This document shows positions 1 through 9,605 of a stretch of DNA of 64,000 nt, in pieces (position 1 is the first letter of the stretch; each line of letters begins with the position of its first letter). Source of the DNA: UBA2030 sp049969475 (GTDB lineage Bacteria; Bacteroidota; Bacteroidia; Bacteroidales; TTA-H9); the NCBI GenBank assembly GCA_049969475.1, contig JBMFOU010000014.1, positions 1-64,000 of the forward strand, written 5' to 3'. Both the position numbers and the translations under genes were made by a program. The notes under the pieces are model-generated. The model saw nothing but the letters and a program-made list of their open reading frames with translations. It was not told where the DNA came from and ran no database searches.

Positions 1-58
1 TTAAATTTTAAAACTATTAACAAAAACGGAGGGGGTTTGTTCAGGCTGGCGCAGGTAC

Positions 59-88
59 TTGCTTTTGAACTGATATTCTTTATTTTTG
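59..88 (+). promoter_or_regulatory. Bacteroidota promoter for the DUF4831 gene
   Basis: A TTG at 59-61 is followed after 19 nt by TATTTTTG at 81-88, matching the TTG/TAnnTTTG promoter form of Bacteroidota. It lies about 50 nt upstream of the ATG at 138. Confidence 0.6.
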
Positions 89-137
89 CAATCATTCATG
101 CATCTTAGAGATTTAGTAGTAAAGGAGGCATCATCTC

Positions 138-1280
138 ATGAAAAAATATATTCTATCTCTTTGGGTAATCATTGCACTCACCGGACTGAGCCTGGGCCAG
201 GTAAATATTTATCCCGTGAGTTCCAATACTAACAAACCCGACAAAAATGGGGTGTTTTTCGCACTGCCTCGCACAGTTGTAAAAGTCACGGTAAAGGTCA
301 GGGAAATTGAAAACATGAGAGGCCCATACGCGGAGTATGCTACCCAGCTTTTGGGCATAAGCAACCCGGTGATGCAGTATTCCAAGGAATACGAAATTGC
401 CGATATGAATTTCGAAGTTCTCTCAGAGCCCGATCCCGACCGGGTTTATTATATGGAGGTAGACGAGAGAGTCTCAAAAGAAGAGCGCAATATTAGTGTT
501 GAAATTACGGGTAATGGAATAGTCAGGGCCATCAATGGCATCACCATGCAGAAACCCACCCGGAATATGCAGGATGAGACCCGAATAGTTTCATTTACAG
601 ATGTTTTCGAAAGTGGTATTTCTTCATCGCTCTACCGTCGTGTTGATACCATTATACGCACGGTAACAGTTGACACAGCCACTATTCGCAAGAGGTATTT
701 CAACACTTTCTTTGAAGAGAAGCCCACAGAGATGAAGGCTCGTGAGGCAGCCGATATGATTTCGCGCATTCGCGAAAGTCGATACAATTTGCTTACAGGA
801 TATCAGGAAACCAACTTCTCGAAGGAGACCATGGAGTATATGGACAAGAATCTGCAGCGTATGTTGCAGGATTACATTTCCCTTTTTAGAGGGGTGCGCA
901 CAGAACAAATGATTAATTATACTTTTTACGTGGTTCCCAGCGAAAATAAACTCAATCAGGTAGTGTGCCGTTTTTCGAGAGAATTGGGAATACTCGATGC
1001 CAATGACAATAAAGGTAAGGATATCACCTTAAGTGCCAAGCGTTCGGGAAATTGGGCGCAAGCACCTGCCTGGGCTCCCAAACCCTCGTCGAAAGTTACC
1101 GCAGCTCCATACATTATTCCTGAAATGGCCCAATTGAGCCTAAAATACAACAATCGTATTTACGACGACCGTTATGTACCTGTTTCTCAGTTTGGTCTGT
1201 TGTCCCAAATGCCCCTCAACCGCAGCCGCATAATTTATGACACCCAGACGGGTAACATCAGGCAGGTTTTATTTGAATAA
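138..1280 (+). CDS. DUF4831 family secreted protein
   Basis: The 380-residue product starts with a signal peptide (about residues 1-20, ending in SLGQ) and has no further membrane segment, so it is probably periplasmic or attached to the outer membrane. Overall length and the N-terminal pattern (VNIYPV, then FALPRTVVKV) resemble the Bacteroidota-specific DUF4831 family, whose function is unknown. The start is supported by the promoter at 59-88 and an AAAGGAGG-like purine stretch at 120-127. It is transcribed alone and converges with kdsA, only 8 bp away, with no evident terminator between them. Confidence 0.75.
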   Translation: MKKYILSLWVIIALTGLSLGQVNIYPVSSNTNKPDKNGVFFALPRTVVKVTVKVREIENMRGPYAEYATQLLGISNPVMQYSKEYEIADMNFEVLSEPDPDRVYYMEVDERVSKEERNISVEITGNGIVRAINGITMQKPTRNMQDETRIVSFTDVFESGISSSLYRRVDTIIRTVTVDTATIRKRYFNTFFEEKPTEMKAREAADMISRIRESRYNLLTGYQETNFSKETMEYMDKNLQRMLQDYISLFRGVRTEQMINYTFYVVPSENKLNQVVCRFSRELGILDANDNKGKDITLSAKRSGNWAQAPAWAPKPSSKVTAAPYIIPEMAQLSLKYNNRIYDDRYVPVSQFGLLSQMPLNRSRIIYDTQTGNIRQVLFE

Positions 1281-1288
1281 ATTTAAAG

Positions 1289-2104
1289 TCATGGGGCAAT
1301 GGCCTGACGTATCCTAACGAGGGTTTTGAGCATATCTTCCAGTTGGTTGAGGGGAAGCATATTGGCTCCGTCTGATAATGCCTTTGAAGGTTCAGGATGG
1401 GTTTCAAGGAAAATTCCGTCGGCACCTGATGCGATGGCTGCTCTGCCAAGGGTGCTTATAAAATGGGGTAAGCCTCCGGTAACTCCGCCGGTGTTGGGTT
1501 GCTGTAGCGAATGGGTGATATCCACCACCACCGGAACCCCAAAAGCCTGCATACGTGGGATGCTTCGAAAATCGACCACCAGGTCGGTGTAACCAAACAT
1601 GGAGCCTCTTTCGGTAAGCATAACATGGGGATTACCTGCAGCTGTGATTTTTTCCACTGCATGTTTCATGGCTTCGGGCGAGAGAAATTGCCCTTTTTTA
1701 ATATTGATGGTTTTCCCTGTGGCAGCGGCTGCTATTAGTAGGTCGGTTTGGCGGCAAAGAAAGGCTGGAACCTGTAATACATCAACATAACGGGCAGCCA
1801 GCGATGCTTCCTCGGCTGAATGAAAATCGGTGATGACAGGAATCTTGAGTTTTTCCCGAACCCCGGCGAGCGTTTCGAGTGCGGCCTCATCGCCAATGCC
1901 TGTGAATGAATGAAGGCTTGTGCGATTGGCTTTTTTGTACGAAGCTTTAAAAATGAAGGGTATACCAAGAGCATCTGTCATTTCAAGGATTCTTGCGGCA
2001 ATTTCATAAGGCATTTGCCTGTTTTCTACAACGCAGGGACCAGCAATCAAAAAGAAAGCATGGGTTTCGGTATTTCGCAATAGGGGAATATGGGTAGGTA
2101 TCAT
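1289..2104 (-). CDS. kdsA: 3-deoxy-8-phosphooctulonate synthase (KDO-8-P synthase)
   Basis: Condenses phosphoenolpyruvate with arabinose 5-phosphate to KDO 8-phosphate, the precursor of the inner-core sugar of lipopolysaccharide; cytoplasmic. The 271-residue length is typical. Family motifs are visible: IAGPCVVEN near residue 21, FKASYKKANRTS near 51, TERGSMFGY near 165 and DITHSLQQPN near 195. It is the last gene of a minus-strand run with ftsK, lolA and rarA; its ATG follows the rarA stop by 3 nt, so the two are probably translationally coupled. Confidence 0.95.
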   Translation of the reverse strand: MIPTHIPLLRNTETHAFFLIAGPCVVENRQMPYEIAARILEMTDALGIPFIFKASYKKANRTSLHSFTGIGDEAALETLAGVREKLKIPVITDFHSAEEASLAARYVDVLQVPAFLCRQTDLLIAAAATGKTINIKKGQFLSPEAMKHAVEKITAAGNPHVMLTERGSMFGYTDLVVDFRSIPRMQAFGVPVVVDITHSLQQPNTGGVTGGLPHFISTLGRAAIASGADGIFLETHPEPSKALSDGANMLPLNQLEDMLKTLVRIRQAIAP

Positions 2105-2107
2105 CGA

Positions 2108-3376
2108 TTAATATTTGTATTTGTCTTTCCAGAGTGCGCGCAGGCGTGCGCGGGCTTCATTCTCACGGGGATTATCTCCAGGGGTGTAAAATTGCGAACC
2201 TCTGAGTGGCTCGGGCAGAAATTCGATATTGGCAAAATTTCCGGGAAAGTCATGTGCATATTGATAGCCTTGCCCATAGCCTGCCTCTTTCATAAGCCCT
2301 GTGGGAGCATTGCGAAGAGGTAGGGGTATGGGTAGATCGCCGGTGGTTCTTACCATTTCCTGGGCTTGGTTGATAGCCCTATAAGCCGAATTGCTCTTTG
2401 GGCTTGTAGCAAGGTAAATGGCCGTTTGTGAGAGAATAATACGGCTCTCGGGCCATCCGATTTTGTGCACCGCATCGAAACATGTGTTAGCAAGCAATAG
2501 GGCATTGGGATTGGCATTACCAATGTCTTCTGCAGCCAAAATAATCATCCTTCGTGCTATAAATAAGGGATCTTCTCCTCCTTCCACCATGCGGGCCAGC
2601 CAATATACGGCGGCGTTAGGATCGCTGCCCCTGATCGATTTTATGAACGCAGAAATAATGTCATAGTGCTGTTCGCCCCCTTTATCGTAAATGGCAAGGT
2701 TTTGTTGGATGATTTGAAGTAATTTCTGGTTGGTGATGACTACAGGGTTCTCTTTAATCTTTAAATTGTTGATTACCAACTCCAGCGCATTGTATAATTT
2801 ACGGGCATCACCTCCTGATGTACGGTAAAGGGCTTCTTTTTCCGCCAATTCAATTTCCAGGCCTTTATGCCGGTAATAAAGTAATGCCCGTTGGGTCAAA
2901 TGGCCGAGATGTTCTTCGGACAAAGGTTTGAGGATGTAAACCTGGCAACGGGAAAGCAGTGGAGTAATTACCTCGAAAGACGGATTTTCGGTGGTGGCTC
3001 CTATAAGGGTAATATATCCTTTTTCTACGGCCCCTAATAAGGAGTCCTGTTGAGATTTGTTGAATCGGTGAATTTCGTCGATAAAAAGAATGGCCCCAGT
3101 AGAGCTTTGCCGGGCCTCTTCGATGACGGCTCTAACTTCTTTTACCCCGCTGCTGATAGCACTTAGAATAAAAAAGGGTTTGTTCAATGTGCGAGCTATG
3201 ATAAGGGCCAGCGTGGTTTTGCCTGTTCCTGGTGGCCCCCAGAAAATCATACTGGGAATACTACCCGACTGAATAGCTTCAAACAGCACCGACCCCGGAC
3301 TTACCAGATGTTCCTGTCCCACATATTCTGCCAACGATTGGGGACGTAAAATTTCAGCCAGGGGTTCGTGGCTCAT
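2108..3376 (-). CDS. rarA: Replication-associated recombination protein A (AAA+ ATPase)
   Basis: RarA/MgsA-type clamp-loader-like AAA+ ATPase acting at stalled replication forks. The 422-residue protein has Walker A GPPGTGKT at about 47-54, Walker B LFIDEIHRF at about 97-105, a sensor-1 GATTENPSFEV, and the family's C-terminal region with RGSDPNAAVYWLARM and YGQGYQYAHD. Length and domain order are complete. The start ATG at 3376 lies 1 nt after the lolA stop codon, consistent with co-transcription with lolA upstream and kdsA downstream. Confidence 0.95.
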   Translation of the reverse strand: MSHEPLAEILRPQSLAEYVGQEHLVSPGSVLFEAIQSGSIPSMIFWGPPGTGKTTLALIIARTLNKPFFILSAISSGVKEVRAVIEEARQSSTGAILFIDEIHRFNKSQQDSLLGAVEKGYITLIGATTENPSFEVITPLLSRCQVYILKPLSEEHLGHLTQRALLYYRHKGLEIELAEKEALYRTSGGDARKLYNALELVINNLKIKENPVVITNQKLLQIIQQNLAIYDKGGEQHYDIISAFIKSIRGSDPNAAVYWLARMVEGGEDPLFIARRMIILAAEDIGNANPNALLLANTCFDAVHKIGWPESRIILSQTAIYLATSPKSNSAYRAINQAQEMVRTTGDLPIPLPLRNAPTGLMKEAGYGQGYQYAHDFPGNFANIEFLPEPLRGSQFYTPGDNPRENEARARLRALWKDKYKY

Positions 3377-3377
3377 A

Positions 3378-4004
3378 TTACCTTAAATCAACAATTTCAA
3401 CTCCCGGGTAATCGCTTTTGTTGAAGGTAAACATGGAAGGGTCGACACTACGGGGTGCTTCCATGCGATCGATCTGATAGGAAAAAATATTCCCTTCCCG
3501 CTCGTGCAAAGATACTGATCGCAGTTGATTATCAGCAGAAATAATTTCCAGGCGTATTTTGTAGAATCGGCTACCTTCAAGCGGAAGCAGGTCAACGACC
3601 ATAATTCCTTTACGCTCCTTGATGTATTTGATGCGATACTTGTTTTCGTAGTCCGAGATAATTGATAAAGGGCTCAGGCTTTGCCCTTCGGCCTCGGGCT
3701 CGCTAATCTGAACTTCTCTGGCTTGTGGTAGGTAGGTGTATAGGGCTTTGCCATCGTTGAGGATGACCTGTCCGTCGAGCATGATTTTGTATTTATTGCC
3801 TGAAAGCCACATGGTACCTTTTTTTTCTTCGTGAATGCGGGCTTCCTTGTTGTCGAGCCTAAAAGTGAACTCAATGCGCACCTGCTTGCTATTTTTCAAT
3901 TTGGTTGCCAGGTCGCGCAGAGAGGCTGCAGCCTTGTCATTATGATTTTGGGCCGGTAGAGTCAGGTAGCCCAGGAGGGCAATCAGCAGGAAAAATTTTT
4001 TCAT
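3378..4004 (-). CDS. LolA-family outer-membrane lipoprotein carrier protein
   Basis: Periplasmic LolA-like chaperone that would carry lipoproteins from the inner to the outer membrane. The 208-residue product has a signal peptide (about 1-18, ending LPAQ) and the LolA-type pattern of a hydrophobic beta-sheet protein: EFTFRLDNKEARIHEEKKGTMWLSGNKYK followed at some distance by YKIRLEIIS. It sits 15 nt downstream of ftsK; an ftsK-lolA pair is a recurrent arrangement in bacteria. Assignment to the family is firm; that it is the main LolA of this organism is inferred. Confidence 0.85.
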   Translation of the reverse strand: MKKFFLLIALLGYLTLPAQNHNDKAAASLRDLATKLKNSKQVRIEFTFRLDNKEARIHEEKKGTMWLSGNKYKIMLDGQVILNDGKALYTYLPQAREVQISEPEAEGQSLSPLSIISDYENKYRIKYIKERKGIMVVDLLPLEGSRFYKIRLEIISADNQLRSVSLHEREGNIFSYQIDRMEAPRSVDPSMFTFNKSDYPGVEIVDLR

Positions 4005-4019
4005 GATTGGGCTAAGGGT

Positions 4020-6572
4020 TTAATCTTTACTGTATAAATCTTTCAAGAATTGTTCCAAAGCCATTTCGGTGGCTACTCTCACTTCTCTGACCTTGGAACC
4101 CTGGTTAGGACCAACGATACCGGCGGCTTCGAGCTGGTCCATGATGCGTCCGGCACGGTTATAACCCAGTTTGAGCTTACGTTGGATAAGGGAGGTACTT
4201 CCCTGTTGGTGGATAACGACCAGGCGTGCTGCTTCTTCAAAAAGGGGGTCGCGCTCCGAGGGGTCGTAGGTGGGTTCGGGTGCCTCTTCGTCGCCTTCAT
4301 AATATTCTGGTAGGTGGAAGGCATCGGGGTAACCCCGCTGGCTTCCTATAAAGTCGGTAACTCTTTCTATCTCTGGAAGATCAACAAATGCACATTGCAG
4401 ACGGAGCAGGTCGCTACCAATGGAAAGCAACATATCGCCCCGGCCAATGAGCTGCTCAGCTCCACCGGTATCGAGAATCGTGCGCGAGTCGATCTTTGAG
4501 CTTACCCTGAAAGCCATACGCGCCGGGAAATTGGCTTTGATAGTTCCTGTTATGATGTTAACCGAGGGACGTTGCGTGGCGATAATCAAATGAATTCCCA
4601 CGGCCCTCGACATCTGCGCCAGCCGGGTTATGGGATACTCAATCTCCTTGCCTGCTGTCATGATTAGATCAGCAAACTCATCGATAATCAGAACGATGTA
4701 TGGCAGGAACCTGTGCCCCTCCTCCGGATTTAGTCGTCGACCCAGATACTTGGCATTGTATTCTTTGATTAAGCGTACCTGAGCCATTTTCAGCAGAGCG
4801 TAGCGTTGCTCCATTTCTATCACCAGACTGTTGAGTGTGCGTACTACCTGCCGCATGTCAGTAATTATGGCCTCTTCTGCATCGGGGAGCTTGGCCAGGT
4901 AATGCCGCTCAATTTTATTATAAAGTGAGAGCTCTACTTTTTTGGGGTCAACCAGAACGATTTTGAGCTGGGAGGGATGTTTTTTATATAATAAGCTGGT
5001 AATTATGGCATTCAGCCCTACGGATTTTCCCTGCCCTGTGGCGCCGGCCATCAGTAAATGAGGCATGCGCGTAAGGTCTGCGATATAGGTTTCGTTGCTA
5101 ATAGTTTTCCCTAAAGCGATGGGAAGGTCGTAACGGGTATTCTGGAATTTTTCACTACTAAGCAAACTCCGCATCGATACAATTTCGGGATTCTGATTAG
5201 GAACTTCAATTCCGATGGTTCCTTTGCCTGGAATGGGAGCAATGATACGGATGCCTAATGCTGCCAGGCTGAGGGCAATATCATCTTCCAGGTTTTTAAT
5301 CTTGGATATGCGAATGCCAGGTGCGGGTACGATTTCGTATAAGGTGACTGTCGGTCCGATGGTTGCTTTTATATGTTGAATCTCAATCTGATAATTGTTG
5401 AGGGTTTCTACGATGCGCTTTTTGTTGGAATCCAATTCTTCCTGATAAACATTGGCGTTGGAATTGGAATAGTTTTCAAGCAGATCAAGGGTAGGGAAGC
5501 GAAAGTCGGGCAGATCGGCCGTGGGGTCGAAAGGCTGTAGGTTGTGCCTGGATAGTAAGGGATCGCCAACCTCATGGGTGAGAACATCGTTGTCGTCGGG
5601 CTTATCTGCTTCAGGACTAACTACCTCCAATTCAACCTCTTTGGCTGGCGTATTTGTATTTGTTTCTGTAGGTGAGGTGGTATTTTTTCTAATAACTATC
5701 AGCTCTGGTTCTTGTCCCTTGGGCGTAGGGGTTGTTTGGGAGCTATCTGGAAAATCGGCATGTATTTCCTGCTTTTGATGAGCAGCGGTAGCATGGGCCT
5801 GAGGATTTTCTTCGTCTGTCTCATCTACCGCATATTCTTCGAGGTTGAAAACACCGGAGGCTGGGGAGGATGCAGCGGCTTTACGGGCGGCTTCAGCCTG
5901 GGCCTCAAGCTCTTGTTTGAGCTTGCGCTGTTCGCGTCGACGCTGAATCCATTTTTGGGGGAAATGAAAGTGAATGGAAGTAAAAGCAATAAGTATAAAC
6001 GCGAGGATAATAGCCAGACCTGGCGCACCGACGACTGCTGAGAGCCACAGGGCTATCTGGTTGCCGAAAACTCCTCCCAACAGGTTGGCTGTTCCTGCCC
6101 AAGCATGCAAGGCTAATCCGAGGGTCAATGAAAGCCAGATAAGCAAGTAAAAACTCAGGCGCACGGCTTTTTTAAGAGAAAACAGACGAATGGCGAGTGC
6201 AATGCGCAGTCCTGAAGCGATAAGTAAAATGGGAATTACCAGGGTTGAAATACCAAATCCTTTGTATATCAGGTAATAGGCGATTGCTGCGCCCAGCAGG
6301 CCACTGGCGTTTTTAAATAATGATTTCCCTTCCACAATATCGCGAAAGGTTAACCCGGTAATTTTATCGAAATCGGCTTGCCAGTTTAGGAGAAACGACA
6401 CCTGAGCCAAAAGGAGGTAAATGCCGGCAGCAAAAAGGAAGAACCCCACTACAGCCCGGGTTTTTTCATCGTTCTGCCACCAGGGTTGGTTCGGATTTTG
6501 GCTTTTTTTGCCCACACCATCTCCTTTCCCGGTTTTTCCTTCTTCCTTGTTCTTAGCTACTTTGCCTGCCAT
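4020..6572 (-). CDS. ftsK: DNA translocase FtsK/SpoIIIE
   Basis: Membrane-anchored, septum-located DNA pump that clears and orders chromosome termini during division. From the ATG at 6572 the protein is 850 residues: four to five N-terminal membrane segments (about 30-210), an acidic/proline-rich linker (about 220-350), the alpha domain, a RecA-like motor with Walker A GATGQGKS (about 508-515) and Walker B IVLIIDEFADL (about 625-635), and a C-terminal winged-helix gamma domain (LKLGYNRAGRIMDQLEAAGIVG). A longer frame begins at 6617, but a TAnnTTTG box lies at 6594-6601, downstream of that codon, so the ATG encoding MAGKV is preferred. First gene of the ftsK-lolA-rarA-kdsA run. Confidence 0.95.
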   Translation of the reverse strand: MAGKVAKNKEEGKTGKGDGVGKKSQNPNQPWWQNDEKTRAVVGFFLFAAGIYLLLAQVSFLLNWQADFDKITGLTFRDIVEGKSLFKNASGLLGAAIAYYLIYKGFGISTLVIPILLIASGLRIALAIRLFSLKKAVRLSFYLLIWLSLTLGLALHAWAGTANLLGGVFGNQIALWLSAVVGAPGLAIILAFILIAFTSIHFHFPQKWIQRRREQRKLKQELEAQAEAARKAAASSPASGVFNLEEYAVDETDEENPQAHATAAHQKQEIHADFPDSSQTTPTPKGQEPELIVIRKNTTSPTETNTNTPAKEVELEVVSPEADKPDDNDVLTHEVGDPLLSRHNLQPFDPTADLPDFRFPTLDLLENYSNSNANVYQEELDSNKKRIVETLNNYQIEIQHIKATIGPTVTLYEIVPAPGIRISKIKNLEDDIALSLAALGIRIIAPIPGKGTIGIEVPNQNPEIVSMRSLLSSEKFQNTRYDLPIALGKTISNETYIADLTRMPHLLMAGATGQGKSVGLNAIITSLLYKKHPSQLKIVLVDPKKVELSLYNKIERHYLAKLPDAEEAIITDMRQVVRTLNSLVIEMEQRYALLKMAQVRLIKEYNAKYLGRRLNPEEGHRFLPYIVLIIDEFADLIMTAGKEIEYPITRLAQMSRAVGIHLIIATQRPSVNIITGTIKANFPARMAFRVSSKIDSRTILDTGGAEQLIGRGDMLLSIGSDLLRLQCAFVDLPEIERVTDFIGSQRGYPDAFHLPEYYEGDEEAPEPTYDPSERDPLFEEAARLVVIHQQGSTSLIQRKLKLGYNRAGRIMDQLEAAGIVGPNQGSKVREVRVATEMALEQFLKDLYSKD

Positions 6573-6593
6573 GCAATTTATCTCGTCGGTTTG

Positions 6594-6601
6594 CAAAAAT
6601 A
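6594..6601 (-). promoter_or_regulatory. -7 box for the ftsK operon
   Basis: On the minus strand the sequence reads TATTTTTG, 21 nt upstream of the ATG at 6572. No clear TTG lies at the usual distance. It decides the ftsK start, because the upstream in-frame ATG at 6617 would precede the promoter box. Confidence 0.5.
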
Positions 6602-6636
6602 ACAATAGTTCATGCATGGTTTAAGACGGCATTGGG

Positions 6637-6644
6637 TATTTTTG
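6637..6644 (+). promoter_or_regulatory. -7 box for the 6680 gene
   Basis: TATTTTTG about 36 nt before the ATG at 6680. It is divergent from the ftsK box at 6594-6601, with only 35 nt between the two. No convincing -33 TTG was seen. Confidence 0.45.
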
Positions 6645-6679
6645 TTATAAGTTAGTTCTGTTTATTAAAAATCTCGAGT

Positions 6680-7393
6680 ATGAAAAAACTTTACCTATTG
6701 TTGATATGCGGGCTATTTTCCTGTTCTATAAGGGTTGGTGCACAGCAGGATACTACCCATGCATTACAGTCTGGTTTATCCTTTAGCGGAGGCCTCGATT
6801 GGGTAAGTCGTTTCGTTTGGCGTGGGCGGGACTACGAGCATTCGCCCGCTGCGCAGCCCTGGATGGAGGCTTCGTGGAAAGGGTTTACGCTGGGTACATG
6901 GGCAAGTTATCGCCTGGCTGGAGCCGGATTTCAGGAAACGGATCTGTATCTTTCGAAAGACTTGGGTGACCTCAAGTTAAGTGTTTGGGATTACTATAGC
7001 TTTAACGATACCCTGGCAGGAAACTATTTCGATTACCACGAAGCCACCACGGGCCATCTTTTTGAATTGCAGGCAGCCTGGACTTCTTCCTGGGATGATA
7101 ATACTCTTAATCTGCTTATGGGTTGGTTCTTTGCCGGTTACGATAAAGATAGGTCTTATTTCATAGAAACTTCCTGGACGCGAACACTTTCAAACAATGA
7201 TAATGTTGGACTTGTGCTTGGCTTCACCCCTAAGGCGGGTTTTTACGCTTCAAGAGCCGCTATCGTGGAAGTTGGGGTAAATTTTACCAAAAATCTAAAA
7301 CTAACTAATGAAACTTCACTACCTTTGGGCTTGTCTCTCGTTTTAAACCCTGAAGAAAAAAATCTATTTCTTGTGGCGATGCTGAGCCTGTAA
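6680..7393 (+). CDS. Putative outer-membrane beta-barrel (TorF/Gcw_chp-like)
   Basis: The 237-residue product has a signal peptide (about 1-21, ending in GAQ) and alternates aromatic/hydrophobic residues in short strands to the C-terminus (final FLVAMLSL), as expected for a small outer-membrane barrel. The N-terminal stretch SGGLDWVSRFVWRGRDYEHSPAAQPWMEASWKGFTLG resembles the TorF/Gcw_chp family, in which an early WRG is typical. A function as a porin is inferred only. It is followed 16 nt later by the hybrid kinase gene. Confidence 0.55.
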   Translation: MKKLYLLLICGLFSCSIRVGAQQDTTHALQSGLSFSGGLDWVSRFVWRGRDYEHSPAAQPWMEASWKGFTLGTWASYRLAGAGFQETDLYLSKDLGDLKLSVWDYYSFNDTLAGNYFDYHEATTGHLFELQAAWTSSWDDNTLNLLMGWFFAGYDKDRSYFIETSWTRTLSNNDNVGLVLGFTPKAGFYASRAAIVEVGVNFTKNLKLTNETSLPLGLSLVLNPEEKNLFLVAMLSL

Positions 7394-7409
7394 GTCCCAA
7401 CTTTGCACT

Positions 7410-9548
7410 ATGAAATTTATATTTCTCGATAAAATACGCAGCGTTAGAAGCCGGATTTTACTCTTTATCGGTTTATTAAGTTTATTGTTTGCATTGGTGT
7501 CGTTCGTTGTTTTTCTTCTGGCGGTGAGGCAGAGGGATCGCCTCAAGGAAGACTACGCCCGGCAATTCGAGGCAAGTATTGATGTGGCGCTGAGAACCAA
7601 ATTTGCCGAACTCGATAGGGTGGTTTACGATTATACCTATTGGGATGAACTTGTCGAAAATATTCAAAAGGGGGATAAGAATTGGGCTGATGAAAATATA
7701 AGCACTATACCCGTTTCATTTCACCTGAGCCTGGCTGAAATCCGAAGTCTTGATGGAAGTTTTGTTTTCAAAAGTGGAGATCCACGGGTCGACAGTCTGC
7801 CCATCATCCCTGAAGAGGTACTACCGTTATTATATAGAGAACATTTTTTTAGTTGGTTTGTCAACACCTCGCAAGGGCCTATTCGGGTTTCGGCGGCCAC
7901 TGTGCATCCAACGGCTGATATACAACGGCTTACAGAACCCAGGGGGTACTTTTTCCTGGGGCAGCTGTGGAATGAAAAATTACTGAAAGAATTGGGGGGG
8001 CTTATTTCAGCAAAAGTATCTTATGTTCAAACACCTCAATTTGATACTACCAACGCTGAATACTCTCTTATAAGGTCTTATAAACCCGTGGCGAGCTGGG
8101 ATGGCAGGGTTGCCGGAACCCTGGTATTCGAAAAAAACTTTCCATTCCTTGATTTATTTCGTTTCTACAGCATCCTTATGATTGGGCTGATGATGCTCTT
8201 TGTTATCATGGCTATTATTCTTATTTATCTGGTTTTCAATGCATGGATTGGGAAACCCTTGCAAGCCATCAACCGGGTATTAGCCGAAAAAGACAGAACC
8301 CAGATTGAACACCTGAAAAAGCTCAAAACCGAATTCCGTCAAATTGGCGAATTATTTGAGAATTTTCTCAACCAGCAAGAAGAGTTGCAGCGTGCTAAGG
8401 ATAAGGCAGAAGAAGCCGATAGGCTGAAATCGGCTTTTCTGGCCAACATGAGTCACGAAATCCGAACCCCTATGAATGGTATTCTGGGGTTTGCCGAATT
8501 GCTCAAAGATTCTGAGCTATCGCAGGAGGAACGCATCAAATACATTGAGGTCATCCTTCGTTCAGGGAAGCAGTTGCTAACCATCATCAACGACATCATC
8601 GACCTTTCGAAGATTGAGGCCGGTATGATGCACATTGAGTTAAAGCCCTGCAATCTCAACCAAATCATCAACGATGCCTTAACTTTTTTTAGTACAAACG
8701 AACTGGTGCTTAAGAGAAATTTGGAATTAAGAAGCAGGAAGTTGTTCAATGATGAGGCGGCCCATTTGGTTACCGATCCGGTTCGCTTCAATCAGATTCT
8801 TATTAACTTGATAAACAATGCAGTAAAATTTACTCATAAGGGTTATATCGAAGTGGGGTATCGTTTGCAAGATGCCTATACCTTGATGGTGTATGTAAAG
8901 GATACAGGTATTGGTATTGCTGAGGAAAAGCAAAAAATAATTTTTGAGCGGTTTATGCAGGCCGACAATTCTCACAGCCGTCAGTATGAAGGCACCGGGC
9001 TGGGATTGGCCATTGCATCAGCCCTAGTGAACCTTCTTAGGGGCAAAATTTGGGTGGAATCCACCGAAGGAGCGGGCTCTACGTTCTTTTTCACCATACC
9101 TTATATTCCTATCGAAGCTGGGGTCGAAAGGATTAATCAGGAAGCTCCTGAAGTGACTCGTGTTCCCGACTTTACTGGAAAAACTATTCTCATTGCCGAG
9201 GACGTGGAAGATAACTGGTTGTTTTTCAGATCGGCTCTGCAAAAAACCAATGCTCGGCTTGTTTGGGTAAAAAATGGAAGGGAAGCCGTTGACCGGGCCC
9301 TATCCGGCCGTCCACCAGATTTGATATTGATGGACCTGCGCATGCCGGTACTCAACGGATACGATGCTACCCGGGAAATAAAGAAACAGCGGCCTAATAT
9401 TCCCATCATTGCTCAAACTGCTTACTCATTGGATGGCGACAGAACCAAAAGCCTTGAAGCGGGTTGTGATGAATACATAACCAAACCCATCGATATTCCC
9501 AGTCTTTATTCTTTGCTCGATCGTTTTCTGGGAACTTATGGGCTTTAG
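7410..9548 (+). CDS. Hybrid histidine kinase with CHASE4-type sensor
   Basis: A 712-residue membrane sensor kinase. Order: TM1 (about 17-39), periplasmic sensor with the CHASE4 signature YDYTYWDEL near residue 73, TM2 (about 254-277), linker helix, HisKA with SHEIRTPMNG (phospho-accepting His near 349), HATPase (NLINNAVKF, DTGIGI, GTGLGLAI) and a C-terminal receiver domain (LMDLRMPV, acceptor Asp near 641; conserved Lys in YITKP). There is no output domain and no adjacent regulator, so the phosphoryl group would have to pass to an unlinked protein. A CAACTTTG box sits 5 nt before the ATG, which may indicate a very short leader. Confidence 0.92.
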   Translation: MKFIFLDKIRSVRSRILLFIGLLSLLFALVSFVVFLLAVRQRDRLKEDYARQFEASIDVALRTKFAELDRVVYDYTYWDELVENIQKGDKNWADENISTIPVSFHLSLAEIRSLDGSFVFKSGDPRVDSLPIIPEEVLPLLYREHFFSWFVNTSQGPIRVSAATVHPTADIQRLTEPRGYFFLGQLWNEKLLKELGGLISAKVSYVQTPQFDTTNAEYSLIRSYKPVASWDGRVAGTLVFEKNFPFLDLFRFYSILMIGLMMLFVIMAIILIYLVFNAWIGKPLQAINRVLAEKDRTQIEHLKKLKTEFRQIGELFENFLNQQEELQRAKDKAEEADRLKSAFLANMSHEIRTPMNGILGFAELLKDSELSQEERIKYIEVILRSGKQLLTIINDIIDLSKIEAGMMHIELKPCNLNQIINDALTFFSTNELVLKRNLELRSRKLFNDEAAHLVTDPVRFNQILINLINNAVKFTHKGYIEVGYRLQDAYTLMVYVKDTGIGIAEEKQKIIFERFMQADNSHSRQYEGTGLGLAIASALVNLLRGKIWVESTEGAGSTFFFTIPYIPIEAGVERINQEAPEVTRVPDFTGKTILIAEDVEDNWLFFRSALQKTNARLVWVKNGREAVDRALSGRPPDLILMDLRMPVLNGYDATREIKKQRPNIPIIAQTAYSLDGDRTKSLEAGCDEYITKPIDIPSLYSLLDRFLGTYGL

Positions 9549-9605
9549 TTATTAATTCGTTGTAAGAGCTTGATTTTTAATATATTTTTTAAGGTGAGAT
9601 TTTTT

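Noticed and set aside
5712..6041. 109-codon frame opposite ftsK
   Set aside because: It is the complement of the acidic, proline-rich FtsK linker; low-complexity product with no support.
6615..6617. Upstream ATG of ftsK
   Set aside because: A TAnnTTTG box lies between it and the next ATG at 6572; the shorter start gives the usual polar N-terminus before the first membrane helix.
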